The notes under the pieces: model-generated | What the model was told of the DNA's origin: nothing | The model's database searches: none | What the model saw: only the letters and a program-made list of their open reading frames with translations | Assembly (NCBI RefSeq): GCF_020166435.1 | Contig: NZ_JAINZP010000006.1 | Location: 1 to 64,000 of the forward strand | From: Pectobacterium versatile | GTDB lineage: Bacteria > Pseudomonadota > Gammaproteobacteria > Enterobacterales > Enterobacteriaceae | Length of the DNA stretch: 64,000 nt | Reading direction: 5' to 3' | Shown: positions 27,751 through 39,489 of the stretch, piece by piece | How positions within the stretch are numbered: the stretch's first letter is position 1 | Layout of the letters: each line of letters begins with the position of its first letter | Translations under genes and position numbers: made by a program

Positions 27751-30700
27751 ATGGGCTCGACCACGATGGGTGTAAAACTCGATGAGGAAACGCGCGAACG
27801 CATCAAGGCGGCAGCACAGCGTATTGATCGCACACCGCACTGGCTGATCAAACAGGCTATTTTCCATTACCTCGAACGCCTAGAAAGTGGCCTCGACACG
27901 CCTGAAACACCACAATGGGCGAACGTCAGCCACATTGAAGCGGAAGAGATTATGCCGCAATCTCAGGAAGAAGAAACCCACCCACCCTTTCTTGATTTCG
28001 CTGAACATGTTCTTCCTCAGTCCGTTATCCGCGCCGCCATTACTTCTGTTTACCGCCGTCCCGAAAATGAATTGGTGCCTATCTTGCTTGAACAGGCAAG
28101 ACTTACCGATGAAATGTCGCAGTTAACGCAGAAACTGGCTTATCAACTGGCAGAAAAGTTACGCGGTCAGAAAGCTGGAAGTGGGCGTGCGGGCATTGTG
28201 CAAGGGCTGCTACAGGAATTCTCACTTTCTTCTCAGGAAGGGGTGGCGTTGATGTGTTTAGCCGAAGCGCTGCTGCGTATTCCTGATAAATCCACGCGTG
28301 ATGCGCTGATCCGCGACAAGATCAGTCGGGGAAATTGGCAGGCGCATCTTGGTCACAGCCCGTCGCTCTTTGTGAATGCTGCAACCTGGGGGCTGTTGTT
28401 TACCGGAAAGTTGGTGGTGACGCACAACGAAGTGAATCTTTCGAATTCGCTGAACCGCATTATCGGGAAAAGTGGTGAGCCGCTTGTCCGCAAAGGCGTC
28501 GATATGGCTATGCGGCTGATGGGGGAGCAGTTTGTCACGGGGGAAACCATGGGTGAAGCGCTGGCGAATGCCCGCGAACGGGAGAGCAAAGGCTTCCGTT
28601 ACTCCTACGATATGTTAGGTGAAGCCGCGCTGACGGAGCACGATGCTGCCGCCTATCTGACGGCCTATCAGCAGGCAATTCATGCTATCGGCAAAGCCTC
28701 GAACGGGCGCGGGATTTATGAAGGGCCGGGCATCTCCATCAAGCTGTCGGCGCTGCACCCGCGCTATAGCCGGTCACAGTATGACCGTGTGATGGAAGAG
28801 CTCTATCCACGTTTGTTGATGCTGACGCTGCTGGCGCGTCAGTACGATATCGGGATCAATATCGACGCAGAGGAAGCCGACCGACTGGAGATCTCGCTCG
28901 ATCTGCTGGAAAAACTCTGCATGGAGCCACAGCTGGCGGGGTGGAACGGTATCGGATTTGTCATTCAGGCTTATCAGAAACGCTGCCTGTATGTCATCGA
29001 TGCGCTGATTGAGCTGGCACAGCGCAGCCGTCGACGGCTGATGATTCGTCTGGTGAAAGGGGCGTACTGGGACAGCGAAATCAAGCGCGCGCAGGTTGAC
29101 GGGCTAGAAGGCTACCCGGTTTACACGCGTAAGGTCTATACCGATGTGGCTTATCTGGCGTGCGCCCGCAAGCTGCTGGCCGTACCGAATCTGATTTACC
29201 CGCAGTTCGCCACGCACAACGCGCAGACGGTAAGCGCGATCTACCACATGGCGGGCAACAATTATTATCCCGGTCAGTATGAGTTTCAGTGCCTGCACGG
29301 CATGGGTGAACCGCTCTACGATCAGGTGGTGGGCGCGGTTGCTGACGGAAAATTAAACCGTCCGTGTCGTATTTATGCTCCGGTCGGCACCCATGAAACG
29401 CTGTTGGCTTATCTGGTGCGACGCCTGCTGGAAAACGGCGCGAATACCTCATTTGTTAATCGCATTGCGGATACCTCAATGGCTCTGGAAACGCTGATTG
29501 CCGATCCTATTCGTAGCGTAGAAGCGCTGGCAAAAGTGGAATGGAGCATGGGCGCACCGCATCCCAAGATTCCTCTACCGCGTCAGCTATATGGACGGGA
29601 ACGGAAAAATTCGTGCGGGCTGGATCTCTCGAATGAGCACCGGCTGGCTTCGCTTTCCAGCGCGTTGCTGAATCACGCGTCACAGCCGTGGTACGCCGCG
29701 CCGATGATTGAGGGGGAAAGTGAGGCGAGTGAAGAAAGGCCTGTCGTGAATCCCGCCGATGTACACGATGTGGTGGGCTATGTTCGCGATGCCTCCGTGG
29801 CAGATGTTGAGCTGGCGATAGAAACGGCGGTGCATGCAGGCACTATCTGGTTTGCGACGCCGCCCGCAGAGCGTGCGGCGATATTGAATCAGGCCGCCTC
29901 GCTGATGGAAAGGCAGTTGCAAAGCCTTCTGGGGTTGCTGGTGCGGGAAGCGGGTAAATCTTTCAGTAACGCGATTGCGGAAGTGCGCGAAGCGGTGGAC
30001 TTCTTACGCTATTACGCGGCTCAGGTTCGGAATACGTTCACCAATGATACCAACCGTCCGCTGGGGCCAGTGGTTTGCATCAGTCCGTGGAATTTCCCGC
30101 TGGCGATCTTCACCGGGCAAATTTCTGCCGCGCTGGCGGCAGGAAACAGCGTGCTGGCGAAGCCTGCTGAACAGACACCGCTGATTGCGGCGCAGGCGGT
30201 GCGTATTTTACGGGAAGCGGGTGTCCCTCAGGGCGTGCTGCAACTGCTGCCCGGACAGGGAGAAACGATTGGAGCGGCGTTGGTGAACGATGAACGGGTA
30301 CGCGGCGTGGTGTTTACCGGATCGACGACCGTTGCAAAAATCCTGCATCGCAGCATCGCAGGCAGGCTCGACCCACAGGGGCGTTTGACGCCGCTGATTG
30401 CCGAAACGGGTGGTCTGAATGCAATGATTGTCGACTCGTCTGCGCTGACGGAACAGGTGGTGAATGACGTTATTGCCTCTGCATTCGACAGCGCCGGACA
30501 GCGTTGCTCGGCGCTGCGCCTTCTGTGCCTGCAAGAGGATATCGCGGATCGTACTCTGGCTATGCTGCGTGGCGCGATGGCGGAGTGTCGAATGGGGAAT
30601 CCTGAACGATTATCGACCGATATCGGCCCGCTGATTGACGCCGAGGCGAAAGAGAACGTGGATCGGCATATTCAGGCTATGCATGCGAAAGGGCATACCG

Positions 30701-31719
30701 TATTTCAGGCAGCCTATCTGCAGGATGAGGAGACGTGGCGGCACGGGACGTTTGTGAAACCGACCCTGATCGAACTGGGCAAGATAGACGAGCTGAAAAA
30801 AGAAGTTTTTGGTCCAGTTTTACACGTCGTTCGCTATCAAAGCCAGCAGTTGGATGCAGTGATTGAGCAGATCAATGCGGCGGGATATGGACTGACGCTG
30901 GGTGTGCATACCCGCATTGATGAAACTATCCTGCGTGTGACGGGCAAGGCGAAGGTGGGTAATCAATATGTGAACCGCAATATGGTCGGTGCTGTCGTCG
31001 GCGTTCAACCGTTTGGCGGGGAAGGCTTATCGGGAACCGGGCCAAAGGCGGGCGGGCCGCTTTATCTGTACCGCTTGCTGGCACATCGGCCGGACGACGC
31101 GCTTGCGGCAGAATTCGCACAGCAGAATCGTGAGCAGGCGCTGGATGCGTCTGCCCGATCGTCGCTGTTGGCGGGGCTACAGGCGCTGGAAGACTGGGCG
31201 ATTGCCGGGGAGCGTCACGGGCTAGCGATGTTATGCCAGCGCTATAGAGAATATAGCGTCAGCGGGACAACGCGACTACTGCCCGGCCCGACAGGAGAAC
31301 GTAATTCCTATACGCTACTACCGCGTGAGCGGATTCTGTGTCTGGCGGATAATGAGGACGATCGCTTGATTCAGGCGGCAGCGGTGCTGGCGACAGGAGG
31401 AAAATTGCTGTGGCAGGAAGGTGAGCACGAGAAAATGCTCTATGGCCGTTTACCCGCAGATGTGCAGTCGCATATTCAGTTCACACCTGATTGGCAGCGG
31501 CACGAGGTGTCTTTTCATGGCGTTATTTATCATGGGGATGCCGATCGGTTACGGCAGTTGAGTGAGGGGCTTGCAGAGCGCGATGGCCCGATTATCCTGC
31601 TGTTAGGCTATGCGCAGGGCGATACCCACATTCAGTTGGAACGTCTGTTGATCGAACGTTCTCTGAGTATCAATACCGCCGCCGCAGGCGGTAATGCCAG
31701 CCTGATGACGATAGGTTAA
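27751..31719 (+). CDS. putA: Trifunctional proline dehydrogenase / P5C dehydrogenase / repressor
   Basis: 1322 residues. Converts proline to glutamate: FAD proline dehydrogenase, then NAD-dependent glutamate semialdehyde dehydrogenase, with an N-terminal ribbon-helix-helix domain (MGSTTMGVKLDEETRERIKA) that represses put genes when proline is scarce. Visible landmarks: GPGISIKLSALHPRYSR and RLMIRLVKGAYWDSEIKRA in the first enzyme domain; CISPWNFPLAIFTGQ, ETGGLNAMIVDSSAL and the catalytic Cys in SAGQRCSALR in the second. The ATG at 27751 has AGGAG at the right distance; an ATG at 27721 lacks one. Confidence 0.96.
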   Translation: MGSTTMGVKLDEETRERIKAAAQRIDRTPHWLIKQAIFHYLERLESGLDTPETPQWANVSHIEAEEIMPQSQEEETHPPFLDFAEHVLPQSVIRAAITSVYRRPENELVPILLEQARLTDEMSQLTQKLAYQLAEKLRGQKAGSGRAGIVQGLLQEFSLSSQEGVALMCLAEALLRIPDKSTRDALIRDKISRGNWQAHLGHSPSLFVNAATWGLLFTGKLVVTHNEVNLSNSLNRIIGKSGEPLVRKGVDMAMRLMGEQFVTGETMGEALANARERESKGFRYSYDMLGEAALTEHDAAAYLTAYQQAIHAIGKASNGRGIYEGPGISIKLSALHPRYSRSQYDRVMEELYPRLLMLTLLARQYDIGINIDAEEADRLEISLDLLEKLCMEPQLAGWNGIGFVIQAYQKRCLYVIDALIELAQRSRRRLMIRLVKGAYWDSEIKRAQVDGLEGYPVYTRKVYTDVAYLACARKLLAVPNLIYPQFATHNAQTVSAIYHMAGNNYYPGQYEFQCLHGMGEPLYDQVVGAVADGKLNRPCRIYAPVGTHETLLAYLVRRLLENGANTSFVNRIADTSMALETLIADPIRSVEALAKVEWSMGAPHPKIPLPRQLYGRERKNSCGLDLSNEHRLASLSSALLNHASQPWYAAPMIEGESEASEERPVVNPADVHDVVGYVRDASVADVELAIETAVHAGTIWFATPPAERAAILNQAASLMERQLQSLLGLLVREAGKSFSNAIAEVREAVDFLRYYAAQVRNTFTNDTNRPLGPVVCISPWNFPLAIFTGQISAALAAGNSVLAKPAEQTPLIAAQAVRILREAGVPQGVLQLLPGQGETIGAALVNDERVRGVVFTGSTTVAKILHRSIAGRLDPQGRLTPLIAETGGLNAMIVDSSALTEQVVNDVIASAFDSAGQRCSALRLLCLQEDIADRTLAMLRGAMAECRMGNPERLSTDIGPLIDAEAKENVDRHIQAMHAKGHTVFQAAYLQDEETWRHGTFVKPTLIELGKIDELKKEVFGPVLHVVRYQSQQLDAVIEQINAAGYGLTLGVHTRIDETILRVTGKAKVGNQYVNRNMVGAVVGVQPFGGEGLSGTGPKAGGPLYLYRLLAHRPDDALAAEFAQQNREQALDASARSSLLAGLQALEDWAIAGERHGLAMLCQRYREYSVSGTTRLLPGPTGERNSYTLLPRERILCLADNEDDRLIQAAAVLATGGKLLWQEGEHEKMLYGRLPADVQSHIQFTPDWQRHEVSFHGVIYHGDADRLRQLSEGLAERDGPIILLLGYAQGDTHIQLERLLIERSLSINTAAAGGNASLMTIG

Positions 31720-31737
31720 TAAGGCATTTAATAGAAA

Positions 31738-31772
31738 AAGCGCGCCAAACCAGAAGGTCGGCGCGCTTTTTA
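31738..31772 (+). terminator. putA terminator
   Basis: AAAAAGCGCGCC / GGCGCGCTTTTT around an 11-base loop, 20 bases after the putA stop, ending in T run. Confidence 0.9.
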
Positions 31773-31812
31773 TGTTCGGGGTGTCGGTGTGACGACTGAG
31801 TGGCGGTACAAC

Positions 31813-32094
31813 TTAATTACGGTACAACACCTTGATCACATGGTAGCCAAACTGGGTCTTCACTGGACCAAACGGTTTCAGCAATTCGCAGGAAAATACC
31901 GCCTTATCGAAAGCCGGCACCATGTCGCCTTTACGAAACTCACCTAAATCGCCGCCGTTGCGTTTTGACGGGCAGGTCGAGTGCTTCTGTGCCAGTTTCT
32001 GGAAATCTGCACCTTTTTCCAGTTGCGCAAGAATGTCATTAGCTTCCTGCTCAGTGTCTACCAGGATGTGTAGGGCTGCTGCGGTATTTGCCAT
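31813..32094 (-). CDS. ppiC: Peptidyl-prolyl cis-trans isomerase C (parvulin)
   Basis: 93 residues, single parvulin domain: [19 protein letters not shown], then [20 protein letters not shown] and [15 protein letters not shown]. Small cytoplasmic prolyl isomerase. The ATG at 32094 matches E. coli; the extra upstream codons to 32151 are not conserved. Divergent from rep, as in E. coli. Confidence 0.94.
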   Translation of the reverse strand: MANTAAALHILVDTEQEANDILAQLEKGADFQKLAQKHSTCPSKRNGGDLGEFRKGDMVPAFDKAVFSCELLKPFGPVKTQFGYHVIKVLYRN

Positions 32095-32254
32095 GTTATT
32101 ACCTTTTTTGCAAAAGAGATTCCTGTGCGCAATGTAACATTTGCAACGCAAGATGTGGACTGCGATGTGCTTTCCTTAATAACAAATCCTTGGTCAAGAT
32201 CGATACGGCTTTCTGCTACAATCGCCTTCCGTTTTATGAGTGAGCAAGATCGTT

Positions 32255-34276
32255 ATGCGCTTAAACCCCAGCCAACAACACGCCGTCGAATTCGTCACCG
32301 GACCTTGTCTGGTGCTGGCGGGCGCAGGTTCAGGCAAGACCCGCGTTATCACCAACAAAATTGCGCACCTTATTCGCCAGTGTGGCTATCAGGCTCGGCA
32401 CATTGCCGCCGTGACGTTTACCAACAAAGCGGCGCGAGAGATGAAGGAGCGCGTGGCGCAAACGCTGGGGCGCAAAGAAACGCGTGGGCTGATGATCGCG
32501 ACCTTCCATACGCTGGGGTTGGAGATCATTAAACGTGAATACGTCGCGTTGGGCATGAAATCCAATTTCTCCCTGTTTGACGATCAGGACCAGATGGCGC
32601 TGCTGAAAGAGCTGACGGAGCAGTGGCTGGAAAACGATAAAGTTCTGCTGCAACAGCTGATCTCGACGATCTCAAACTGGAAAAACGATCTGATCGATCC
32701 TGCTGGTGCGGCAGCAACCGCTCGCTCCGAACGCGACAAGCTGTTTGTACATTGCTACTCGCTCTATCACGACCACCTGCGCGCCTGTAACGTACTGGAC
32801 TTCGACGATCTGATTTTGCTGCCTACGCTGCTGCTGAAGCAGAACGCTGAGGTGCGTGAACGCTGGCAGAACCGCTTACGCTACCTGCTGGTGGATGAAT
32901 ATCAGGACACCAACACCAGCCAGTATGAGCTGGTTAAGCTGCTGGTTGGTACCCGCGCACGTTTTACCGTGGTAGGGGATGACGATCAGTCTATTTACTC
33001 CTGGCGTGGTGCGCGCCCGCAGAATCTGGTGTTGCTACAGCAGGATTTCCCTGCGCTTGATGTGATCAAACTGGAACAAAACTACCGCTCGTCCGGGCGT
33101 ATTCTGAAAGCCGCCAATATTCTCATCGCCAATAACCCGCACGTTTTTGAAAAACGTTTGTTCTCAGAGCTGGGTTACGGTGATGAACTCAAAGTCATTA
33201 CTGCCAACAACGAAGATCACGAAGCGGAGCGGGTCGTGGGTGAGCTGATTGCCCATCACTTTATTAAAAAGACCCAGTACGGCGATTATGCCATTTTGTA
33301 TCGTGGTAACCATCAATCGCGTCTGTTTGAAAAGATGCTGATGCAGAACCGTATTCCGTATCGGATCTCTGGTGGCACGTCGTTTTTCTCCCGACCTGAA
33401 ATCAAAGATTTACTGGCCTACCTACGCGTACTGACCAACCCAGAAGATGACAGTGCGTTCTTACGCATTGTGAACACGCCTAAGCGTGAGATTGGCCCGG
33501 CAACGATGAAGAAGCTAGGAGAGTGGGCAGGGCAACGCAATAAAGGCCTGTTCAGCGCGAGTTTTGATCTCGGGCTGAGCCAGTCGCTGACCGGTCGTGG
33601 GCTGGAATCCCTACAACGATTCACCCAGTGGCTGGCGGAGATTGCCCGTCTGGCAGAGCATGAACCGGTTGCCGCCGTGCGAGACCTGATTCATGGGTTG
33701 GACTACGAAAGCTGGCTGTATGAAACCTCACCCAGCCCAAAAGCCGCAGAAATGCGGATGAAGAACGTCAATCAGCTATTCAACTGGATGACGGAAATGC
33801 TGGAAGGTTCCGATTTGAATGAACCGATGACGTTGACGCAGGTGGTGACGCGTTTCACATTGCGGGACATGATGGAACGTGGTGAAAGCGAAGAGGAACT
33901 GGATCAGGTCCAGCTAATGACGCTGCATGCGTCCAAAGGCCTCGAATTCCCGTACGTCTTTTTAGTGGGGATGGAAGAAGGCCTCTTGCCACATCAGAGC
34001 AGTATTGATGAAGATAACGTCGACGAAGAGCGCCGTCTGGCATACGTGGGAATTACGCGTGCCCAGCGTGAGCTGTTCTTCACATTGTGCAAAGAACGCC
34101 GCCAGTATGGCGAATTGGTGCGCCCCGAACCGAGTCGTTTCCTGCTTGAATTGCCGCAGGATGATGTGGTGTGGGAAACGGAAAGAAAAGTGGTTAGCGC
34201 ACAAGAGCGTATGCAGAAAGGTCAGACGAATGTCGCCAGTATCCGGGCGATGTTAGCAAAAGCAAAAGGGGAGTAA
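32255..34276 (+). CDS. rep: ATP-dependent DNA helicase Rep
   Basis: 673 residues, superfamily 1A 3'-5' helicase that helps replication forks pass protein blocks. Motif [12 protein letters not shown], Ia [60 protein letters not shown] and [11 protein letters not shown]. The ATG at 32255 gives the E. coli start MRLNPSQQ; a GTG at 32240 is possible. Confidence 0.96.
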   Translation: MRLNPSQQHAVEFVTGPCLVLAGAGSGKTRVITNKIAHLIRQCGYQARHIAAVTFTNKAAREMKERVAQTLGRKETRGLMIATFHTLGLEIIKREYVALGMKSNFSLFDDQDQMALLKELTEQWLENDKVLLQQLISTISNWKNDLIDPAGAAATARSERDKLFVHCYSLYHDHLRACNVLDFDDLILLPTLLLKQNAEVRERWQNRLRYLLVDEYQDTNTSQYELVKLLVGTRARFTVVGDDDQSIYSWRGARPQNLVLLQQDFPALDVIKLEQNYRSSGRILKAANILIANNPHVFEKRLFSELGYGDELKVITANNEDHEAERVVGELIAHHFIKKTQYGDYAILYRGNHQSRLFEKMLMQNRIPYRISGGTSFFSRPEIKDLLAYLRVLTNPEDDSAFLRIVNTPKREIGPATMKKLGEWAGQRNKGLFSASFDLGLSQSLTGRGLESLQRFTQWLAEIARLAEHEPVAAVRDLIHGLDYESWLYETSPSPKAAEMRMKNVNQLFNWMTEMLEGSDLNEPMTLTQVVTRFTLRDMMERGESEEELDQVQLMTLHASKGLEFPYVFLVGMEEGLLPHQSSIDEDNVDEERRLAYVGITRAQRELFFTLCKERRQYGELVRPEPSRFLLELPQDDVVWETERKVVSAQERMQKGQTNVASIRAMLAKAKGE

Positions 34277-34298
34277 AGCGTTCTCCCCTATGTGCTTG

Positions 34299-35795
34299 TT
34301 AAGCGGAGGTTTCTTCCAGCATCAGGGGCCAGTGTACGTAACTCTGCCAGCGGCTTTCCTGTTCCAGCATTTCTGTCCGTAACGGGTGCTGAGCCAGCCA
34401 ACCGGCAGGCAGAATCAAACGCAATGCTTCACCTTCTACGCGTAGCCGTACTGCTGGCAGCGTGTCATCGCGGCGGCGGCTGGCAAAAATAATCGCCAGA
34501 CGTAATAAGCGGCACAGGTACTGTGCCTGATTAGCAGGTAGCGCATTTTGCTGGCTCAGCGGAATCAAATCGATTGGGTTAACTTGGTTTTGTAGGAGTG
34601 TGGCTAACAGCTTCTTCTGGGCTGGCGTAAAGCCGGGGAGATCGCTATGGCGAATCAAATAGTCTGCATGCTGGGGAGAGTGGCGAAAATCGATACTTAA
34701 ACCGATTTCGTGTACCAGACAGGCGCTTCGCAATAACTCGCGACATCGGCTATCTAGCTGCCAGTCGCGGGTAACCTGTTGCAGAAAGTTGTCCGCCAAG
34801 GTACTGACGCGTTTAGCCTGTTCGGTATCCAGCAGATAACGACGTTGCAGGGTCGCCAATGTGCGGTGGCGAATATCCTGATCGACGGGCATATGCAGCA
34901 TGCCATAGACCAGCCCTTCACGCAGTGCGCCTCCAGCTAGCGTCATCGTTTTGATGTCGAGTTCCTGGAAGATCGCCAGCAGAATGGCCAACCCGCTGGG
35001 AAACACCAGCGCGCGTTCCAGCGTCAGACCTTCAATTTCCAATTCTTCCAGCTTATCGCACTGAATCGCATGTTCTTTAAGCTGTCTGAGCTTCGGCAGA
35101 GTAATGTATTCATCCATGCCCTGCGCGACCATGATTTCCTGTAGTGCTTGTACTGTGCCTGAAGCGCCGACGCAGATTTGCCAACCCTGTTCTCGCAGGG
35201 AGGCGGCGACAGGACGCAGCATTTCACGTGCCGCTTGTTCAGCACGTTCAAAGTTACCCGCTTCCAAATTGCGGTCGCTGAAATAACGATCCAGCCAGGT
35301 TACGCATCCCATCGGGAGGCTGATCAACTGAGTCGTCTTTGCGCCGATTCCCGTTGCCAGTTCGGTACTGCCACCGCCAATATCTACGACCAGACGCGCA
35401 TCTGGGCCACCTGTCGTATGTGCTACACCTTGATAAATCAAGCGTGCTTCTTCTTCACCGCTGATAACCTGAATCGGCAAGCCCAGAATTTCCTGAGCCC
35501 GTTGCAGAAATTCGTCAGCGTTCGTTGCCAGCCGCAGGGTTGCGGTCGCGACGACGCGCACCTGATCCTGCGGAATGTCCTGCAATCGTTCGGAGAACAG
35601 TTGTAGACACTGCCAGCCACGCTGCATTGCTTCCTGCGAGAGCCGATTCTGCTTATCCAGCCCAGCCGCAAGGCGGACTTTACGCTTTATTTTCGCCAGC
35701 GTCTGAATGCTGCCTGCGGTTTCCCGGGTGACCAGCATATGGAAGCTGTTCGAGCCGAGATCGATGGCAGCGTAAAGTGAAGAAGAGCTCAGCAT
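34299..35795 (-). CDS. gppA: Guanosine-5'-triphosphate,3'-diphosphate pyrophosphatase
   Basis: 498 residues. Ppx/GppA phosphatase that converts pppGpp to ppGpp in the stringent response. ASKHA fold: [59 protein letters not shown]-terminal HD-like helical region ([13 protein letters not shown]). Lies 6 bases after rhlB on the same strand. Confidence 0.95.
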   Translation of the reverse strand: MLSSSSLYAAIDLGSNSFHMLVTRETAGSIQTLAKIKRKVRLAAGLDKQNRLSQEAMQRGWQCLQLFSERLQDIPQDQVRVVATATLRLATNADEFLQRAQEILGLPIQVISGEEEARLIYQGVAHTTGGPDARLVVDIGGGSTELATGIGAKTTQLISLPMGCVTWLDRYFSDRNLEAGNFERAEQAAREMLRPVAASLREQGWQICVGASGTVQALQEIMVAQGMDEYITLPKLRQLKEHAIQCDKLEELEIEGLTLERALVFPSGLAILLAIFQELDIKTMTLAGGALREGLVYGMLHMPVDQDIRHRTLATLQRRYLLDTEQAKRVSTLADNFLQQVTRDWQLDSRCRELLRSACLVHEIGLSIDFRHSPQHADYLIRHSDLPGFTPAQKKLLATLLQNQVNPIDLIPLSQQNALPANQAQYLCRLLRLAIIFASRRRDDTLPAVRLRVEGEALRLILPAGWLAQHPLRTEMLEQESRWQSYVHWPLMLEETSA

Positions 35796-35801
35796 CGACG
35801 G

Positions 35802-37091
35802 TTAGTCCGCTCGTTTACGGTTATTACGGGGCGGTCCGCTGCGGCGCGGTGCATTGTGTCGGCGCGGGCCATTATTGGAACGCGGTGGACGCGTTAAACG
35901 CTTCGGCGCAGGTAAATCATTCATCAGCGCGTCACTGTTGTATTTGCTGACCGGGATACCGTGACCGATATAGGTTTCGATAGCCGGGAGATTCAGCGCG
36001 TACTCTTCACAGGCCAGGCTGATAGAGAATCCGCTTTGTCCCGCACGGCCCGTACGACCAATACGGTGAACGTAGTCTTCGCAGTCATCCGGCAGATCGT
36101 AGTTGAAAACGTGGGTCACAGAAGGAATATGCAAACCGCGAGCTGCAACGTCCGTTGCCACCAGAATATCCAGATTACCCCGGGTAAATTCTTCCAGAAT
36201 ACGCAGACGTTTTTTCTGCGCGACGTCGCCCGTCAGTAGCCCAACGCGATGGCCGTCGGCAGCCAGATGGCCCCAGACGTCTTCGCAGCGATGCTTGGTA
36301 TTTGCGAAAATAATGCAGCGGTCCGGCCACTCTTCTTCCAGCAGCGTCTGGAGCAGGCGCATTTTTTCTTCGTTGGACGGATAAAACAGTTCTTCTGTAA
36401 TACGGTGGCCGGTTTTCTGTTCTGGTTCGACTTCCACATACTCGGCGTTATTCATCTGTTCAAACGCGAGTTCACGCACCCGGTAGGAGAGCGTAGCGGA
36501 AAAGAGCATGTTCAGGCGCTGTGCCGCTGCGGGCATGCGGCGGAATAGCCAGCGAATGTCTTTGATGAAGCCGAGATCGTACATGCGATCGGCTTCGTCC
36601 AGCACGACAACCTGAATCGCGCCGAGATTAATATGGTTCTGTTTGGCGTAGTCGATCAGACGACCGGTGGTGCCGATCAGAATATCAACGCCGCTTTCCA
36701 GCACTTTAAGCTGTTTGTCGTAGCCGTCGCCACCGTAGGCTAAACCTAATTTTAGCCCCGTTGCATGAGACAGCGCTTCTGCATCCGAGTGAATCTGGAC
36801 AGCCAGTTCACGGGTTGGTGCCATAATTAAAGCACGTGGCTGGTTGGTCTGACGCTCTGCATTTGCAGGGTGTGAAAGCAGATAATGGAAAGTAGACGCA
36901 AGAAAAGCCAGCGTCTTGCCGGTACCGGTTTGCGCCTGACCCGCAACATCACGCCCTGACAGAGCCAATGGCAGAGCTAACGCCTGAATAGGCGTACAGT
37001 TATGAAACCCTTTACTTTCAAGAGCTTCAATAACCTGCGGGTGCAGGGCGAAGTCGGAAAACTTCTGTTCAGTTAAGTGTGTTTTGCTCAT
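35802..37091 (-). CDS. rhlB: ATP-dependent RNA helicase RhlB
   Basis: 429 residues, DEAD-box helicase of the RNA degradosome that unwinds RNA for RNase E and PNPase. Q motif [14 protein letters not shown] and [10 protein letters not shown], motif I AQTGTGKT, motif II DEAD ([13 protein letters not shown]), motif III SAT, motif [12 protein letters not shown]. The tail is Arg/Asn/Pro-rich ([20 protein letters not shown]), an RNA-binding extension. Divergent from trxA. Confidence 0.96.
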   Translation of the reverse strand: MSKTHLTEQKFSDFALHPQVIEALESKGFHNCTPIQALALPLALSGRDVAGQAQTGTGKTLAFLASTFHYLLSHPANAERQTNQPRALIMAPTRELAVQIHSDAEALSHATGLKLGLAYGGDGYDKQLKVLESGVDILIGTTGRLIDYAKQNHINLGAIQVVVLDEADRMYDLGFIKDIRWLFRRMPAAAQRLNMLFSATLSYRVRELAFEQMNNAEYVEVEPEQKTGHRITEELFYPSNEEKMRLLQTLLEEEWPDRCIIFANTKHRCEDVWGHLAADGHRVGLLTGDVAQKKRLRILEEFTRGNLDILVATDVAARGLHIPSVTHVFNYDLPDDCEDYVHRIGRTGRAGQSGFSISLACEEYALNLPAIETYIGHGIPVSKYNSDALMNDLPAPKRLTRPPRSNNGPRRHNAPRRSGPPRNNRKRAD

Positions 37092-37209
37092 AGTGTGGTA
37101 GAATATCAGCTAACTATTGCTTTACGAAAGCGTATCCGGTGAAATAAAGTCAAGCCGTTGTTGGTTAATGCTACACCAACAAGGTAGAAATAATCCTGCG
37201 GAGTAAAAT

Positions 37210-37536
37210 ATGAGCGATAAAATAATTCACCTGACTGATGACAGCTTCGGCACGAAAGTATTGCAAGCTGAGGGCGCTATCTTGGTTGATTTCTGGGCTG
37301 AGTGGTGTGGTCCTTGCAAAATGATCGCTCCTATTCTGGATGAAATTGCCGAAGAGTTTGAAGGTAAACTGACGGTTACCAAGCTGAACATTGATGAAAA
37401 CCCAGCTACCGCACCAAAATATGGTATCCGTGGCATCCCTACTCTGCTGCTGTTTAAAAACGGCGAAGTCGCTGCGACGAAAGTCGGCGCGCTGTCCAAA
37501 GGGCAACTGAAAGAGTTCTTGACGTCAAATCTGTAA
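37210..37536 (+). CDS. trxA: Thioredoxin 1
   Basis: 108 residues with active site [10 protein letters not shown] and the cis-proline loop [11 protein letters not shown]. General cytoplasmic disulfide reductase, electron donor for ribonucleotide reductase and others. Ribosome site CGGAGT eight bases upstream. Confidence 0.97.
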   Translation: MSDKIIHLTDDSFGTKVLQAEGAILVDFWAEWCGPCKMIAPILDEIAEEFEGKLTVTKLNIDENPATAPKYGIRGIPTLLLFKNGEVAATKVGALSKGQLKEFLTSNL

Positions 37537-38023
37537 TTAGCTCAATCCCCTTTAAAAGAGGATTGCTGGCGGGCGCAATCGGACAATATGCAATTCTCAT
37601 ATTGACTGCTTGCTGCTCGTCGGGAAGCGTGGTAGATTCTTTAACACTGCATATCGTACTTGCCTATGTTTAAGCCCTTAGGCTTAAGCCTGAAAGTTAG
37701 AGTCTAAAGTATTATTCTGTGTCTAAATCAAAAAATCGTTTTTTTACAAAATGATTGTTTTGCAAAGTAAGGTAATTATTTTACAACACCTTTTTGTGAG
37801 CCGATTTGGACAGTCTACTAGTTATTACAATAATTGGTTTTATGTGTCTTCGATCTCCTGCCGTTGATTTATGCGGATATCGTTTTGCGCGGTTTAATGC
37901 GCTTCAGGTGTGAAACCAGACAGGAATCCGGTGGTTGAAGACTGCTATAGAGGCACGGATGATCCTGCCATACCATTCACGTTAATAGTTCGAGATTTAC
38001 CCCGAGTTAAAGAACCCACCACT
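37537..38023 (+). promoter_or_regulatory. trxA-rho intergenic region and rho leader
   Basis: An interrupted hairpin (CAATCC ... GGATTG, 37543-37565) follows trxA. The rest is a long AT-rich region and rho leader. In E. coli rho is autoregulated by Rho-dependent termination in its leader. A 13-codon frame (ATG 37897 to TGA 37938, [13 protein letters not shown]) sits where E. coli has rhoL but shares no clear sequence with it. An extended rho start at 37910 is rejected. Confidence 0.5.
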
Positions 38024-39283
38024 ATGAATCTTACCGAATTAAAGAATACGCCAGTTTCTGAATTAGTTACTCTTGGCGAAAATATGGGACTGGAAAACCA
38101 AGCCCGCATGCGTAAACAGGATATTATCTTCGCGATTCTGAAGCAGCACGCCAAAAGCGGCGAGGATATTTTCGGCGATGGTGTGCTGGAGATATTGCAG
38201 GATGGCTTCGGCTTTCTCCGCTCCGCAGACAGCTCCTACCTCGCAGGCCCCGATGATATCTACGTTTCTCCCAGCCAAATCCGCCGCTTTAACCTCCGCA
38301 CTGGTGACACTATTTCTGGCAAGATTCGTCCGCCGAAAGAGGGTGAACGCTACTTTGCGCTGCTTAAAGTTAATGAAGTCAACTACGACAAACCTGAAAA
38401 CGCCCGCAACAAGATCCTGTTCGAAAACTTAACACCGCTGCACGCAAACTCTCGTCTGCGTATGGAACGTGGTAACGGTTCGACAGAAGATCTGACGGCG
38501 CGTGTGCTGGATCTGGCTTCGCCGATCGGCCGTGGTCAACGTGGTCTGATCGTTGCACCGCCAAAAGCGGGTAAAACCATGCTGCTGCAGAACATCGCGC
38601 AGAGCATCGCTTACAACCATCCTGACTGCGTGCTGATGGTGCTGCTGATTGACGAGCGTCCGGAAGAAGTTACCGAGATGCAACGTCTGGTGAAAGGTGA
38701 AGTGGTTGCGTCAACGTTTGACGAACCCGCTTCCCGTCACGTTCAGGTTGCCGAAATGGTAATCGAAAAAGCGAAGCGTCTGGTTGAGCATAAGAAAGAC
38801 GTTATCATCCTGCTGGACTCCATTACTCGTCTGGCGCGTGCCTACAACACTGTGGTTCCGGCTTCGGGCAAAGTGTTGACGGGTGGTGTAGATGCCAACG
38901 CCCTGCATCGTCCGAAGCGTTTCTTCGGTGCGGCGCGTAACGTTGAGGAAGGCGGTAGCCTGACAATCATCGCCACCGCGCTGGTTGATACCGGTTCTAA
39001 GATGGACGAAGTGATTTACGAAGAATTTAAAGGTACAGGTAATATGGAACTGCACCTGGCGCGTAAAATCGCAGAAAAACGCGTGTTCCCAGCGATTGAT
39101 TACAACCGTTCTGGTACGCGTAAAGAAGAACTGCTTACCACCTCTGAAGAATTGCAGAAGATGTGGATTCTACGCAAGATCATCCACCCAATGGGTGAGA
39201 TCGACGCGATGGAATTCCTCATCAACAAGTTGGCGATGACGAAAACCAACGATGAATTCTTCGATATGATGAAACGTTCATAA
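38024..39283 (+). CDS. rho: Transcription termination factor Rho
   Basis: 419 residues, hexameric RNA-dependent ATPase. N-terminal RNA-binding domain ([40 protein letters not shown]), Walker [12 protein letters not shown], Walker [16 protein letters not shown]-loop [20 protein letters not shown]. Length and sequence nearly identical to E. coli from the ATG at 38024. Confidence 0.97.
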   Translation: MNLTELKNTPVSELVTLGENMGLENQARMRKQDIIFAILKQHAKSGEDIFGDGVLEILQDGFGFLRSADSSYLAGPDDIYVSPSQIRRFNLRTGDTISGKIRPPKEGERYFALLKVNEVNYDKPENARNKILFENLTPLHANSRLRMERGNGSTEDLTARVLDLASPIGRGQRGLIVAPPKAGKTMLLQNIAQSIAYNHPDCVLMVLLIDERPEEVTEMQRLVKGEVVASTFDEPASRHVQVAEMVIEKAKRLVEHKKDVIILLDSITRLARAYNTVVPASGKVLTGGVDANALHRPKRFFGAARNVEEGGSLTIIATALVDTGSKMDEVIYEEFKGTGNMELHLARKIAEKRVFPAIDYNRSGTRKEELLTTSEELQKMWILRKIIHPMGEIDAMEFLINKLAMTKTNDEFFDMMKRS

Positions 39284-39317
39284 ATCCGGGCGTTCATCCA
39301 TTACGGATAACTCGGGG

Positions 39318-39347
39318 AACGCCACGCTGGGTCGTGGCGTTTTTTTA
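39318..39347 (+). terminator. rho terminator
   Basis: AACGCCACG / CGTGGCGTT with loop CTGGGT, then T7, 35 bases after the rho stop. Confidence 0.92.
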
Positions 39348-39489
39348 TCCCCTAATTGATCGGATGTGAAGGGGCTTTCTACTGGTAAGACTGGGTTATC
39401 ACTCAATTTGTACTGGCGATCAATGTGGGCGATAGGATATAAGGCGTAAACCGAGTCTATACTGAACAGCTACAGCGCAGCTGTTAACG

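Noticed and set aside
37910-38023. 38-codon N-terminal extension of Rho
   Set aside because: The ATG at 38024 matches the very conserved Rho start; the extension lies in the leader.
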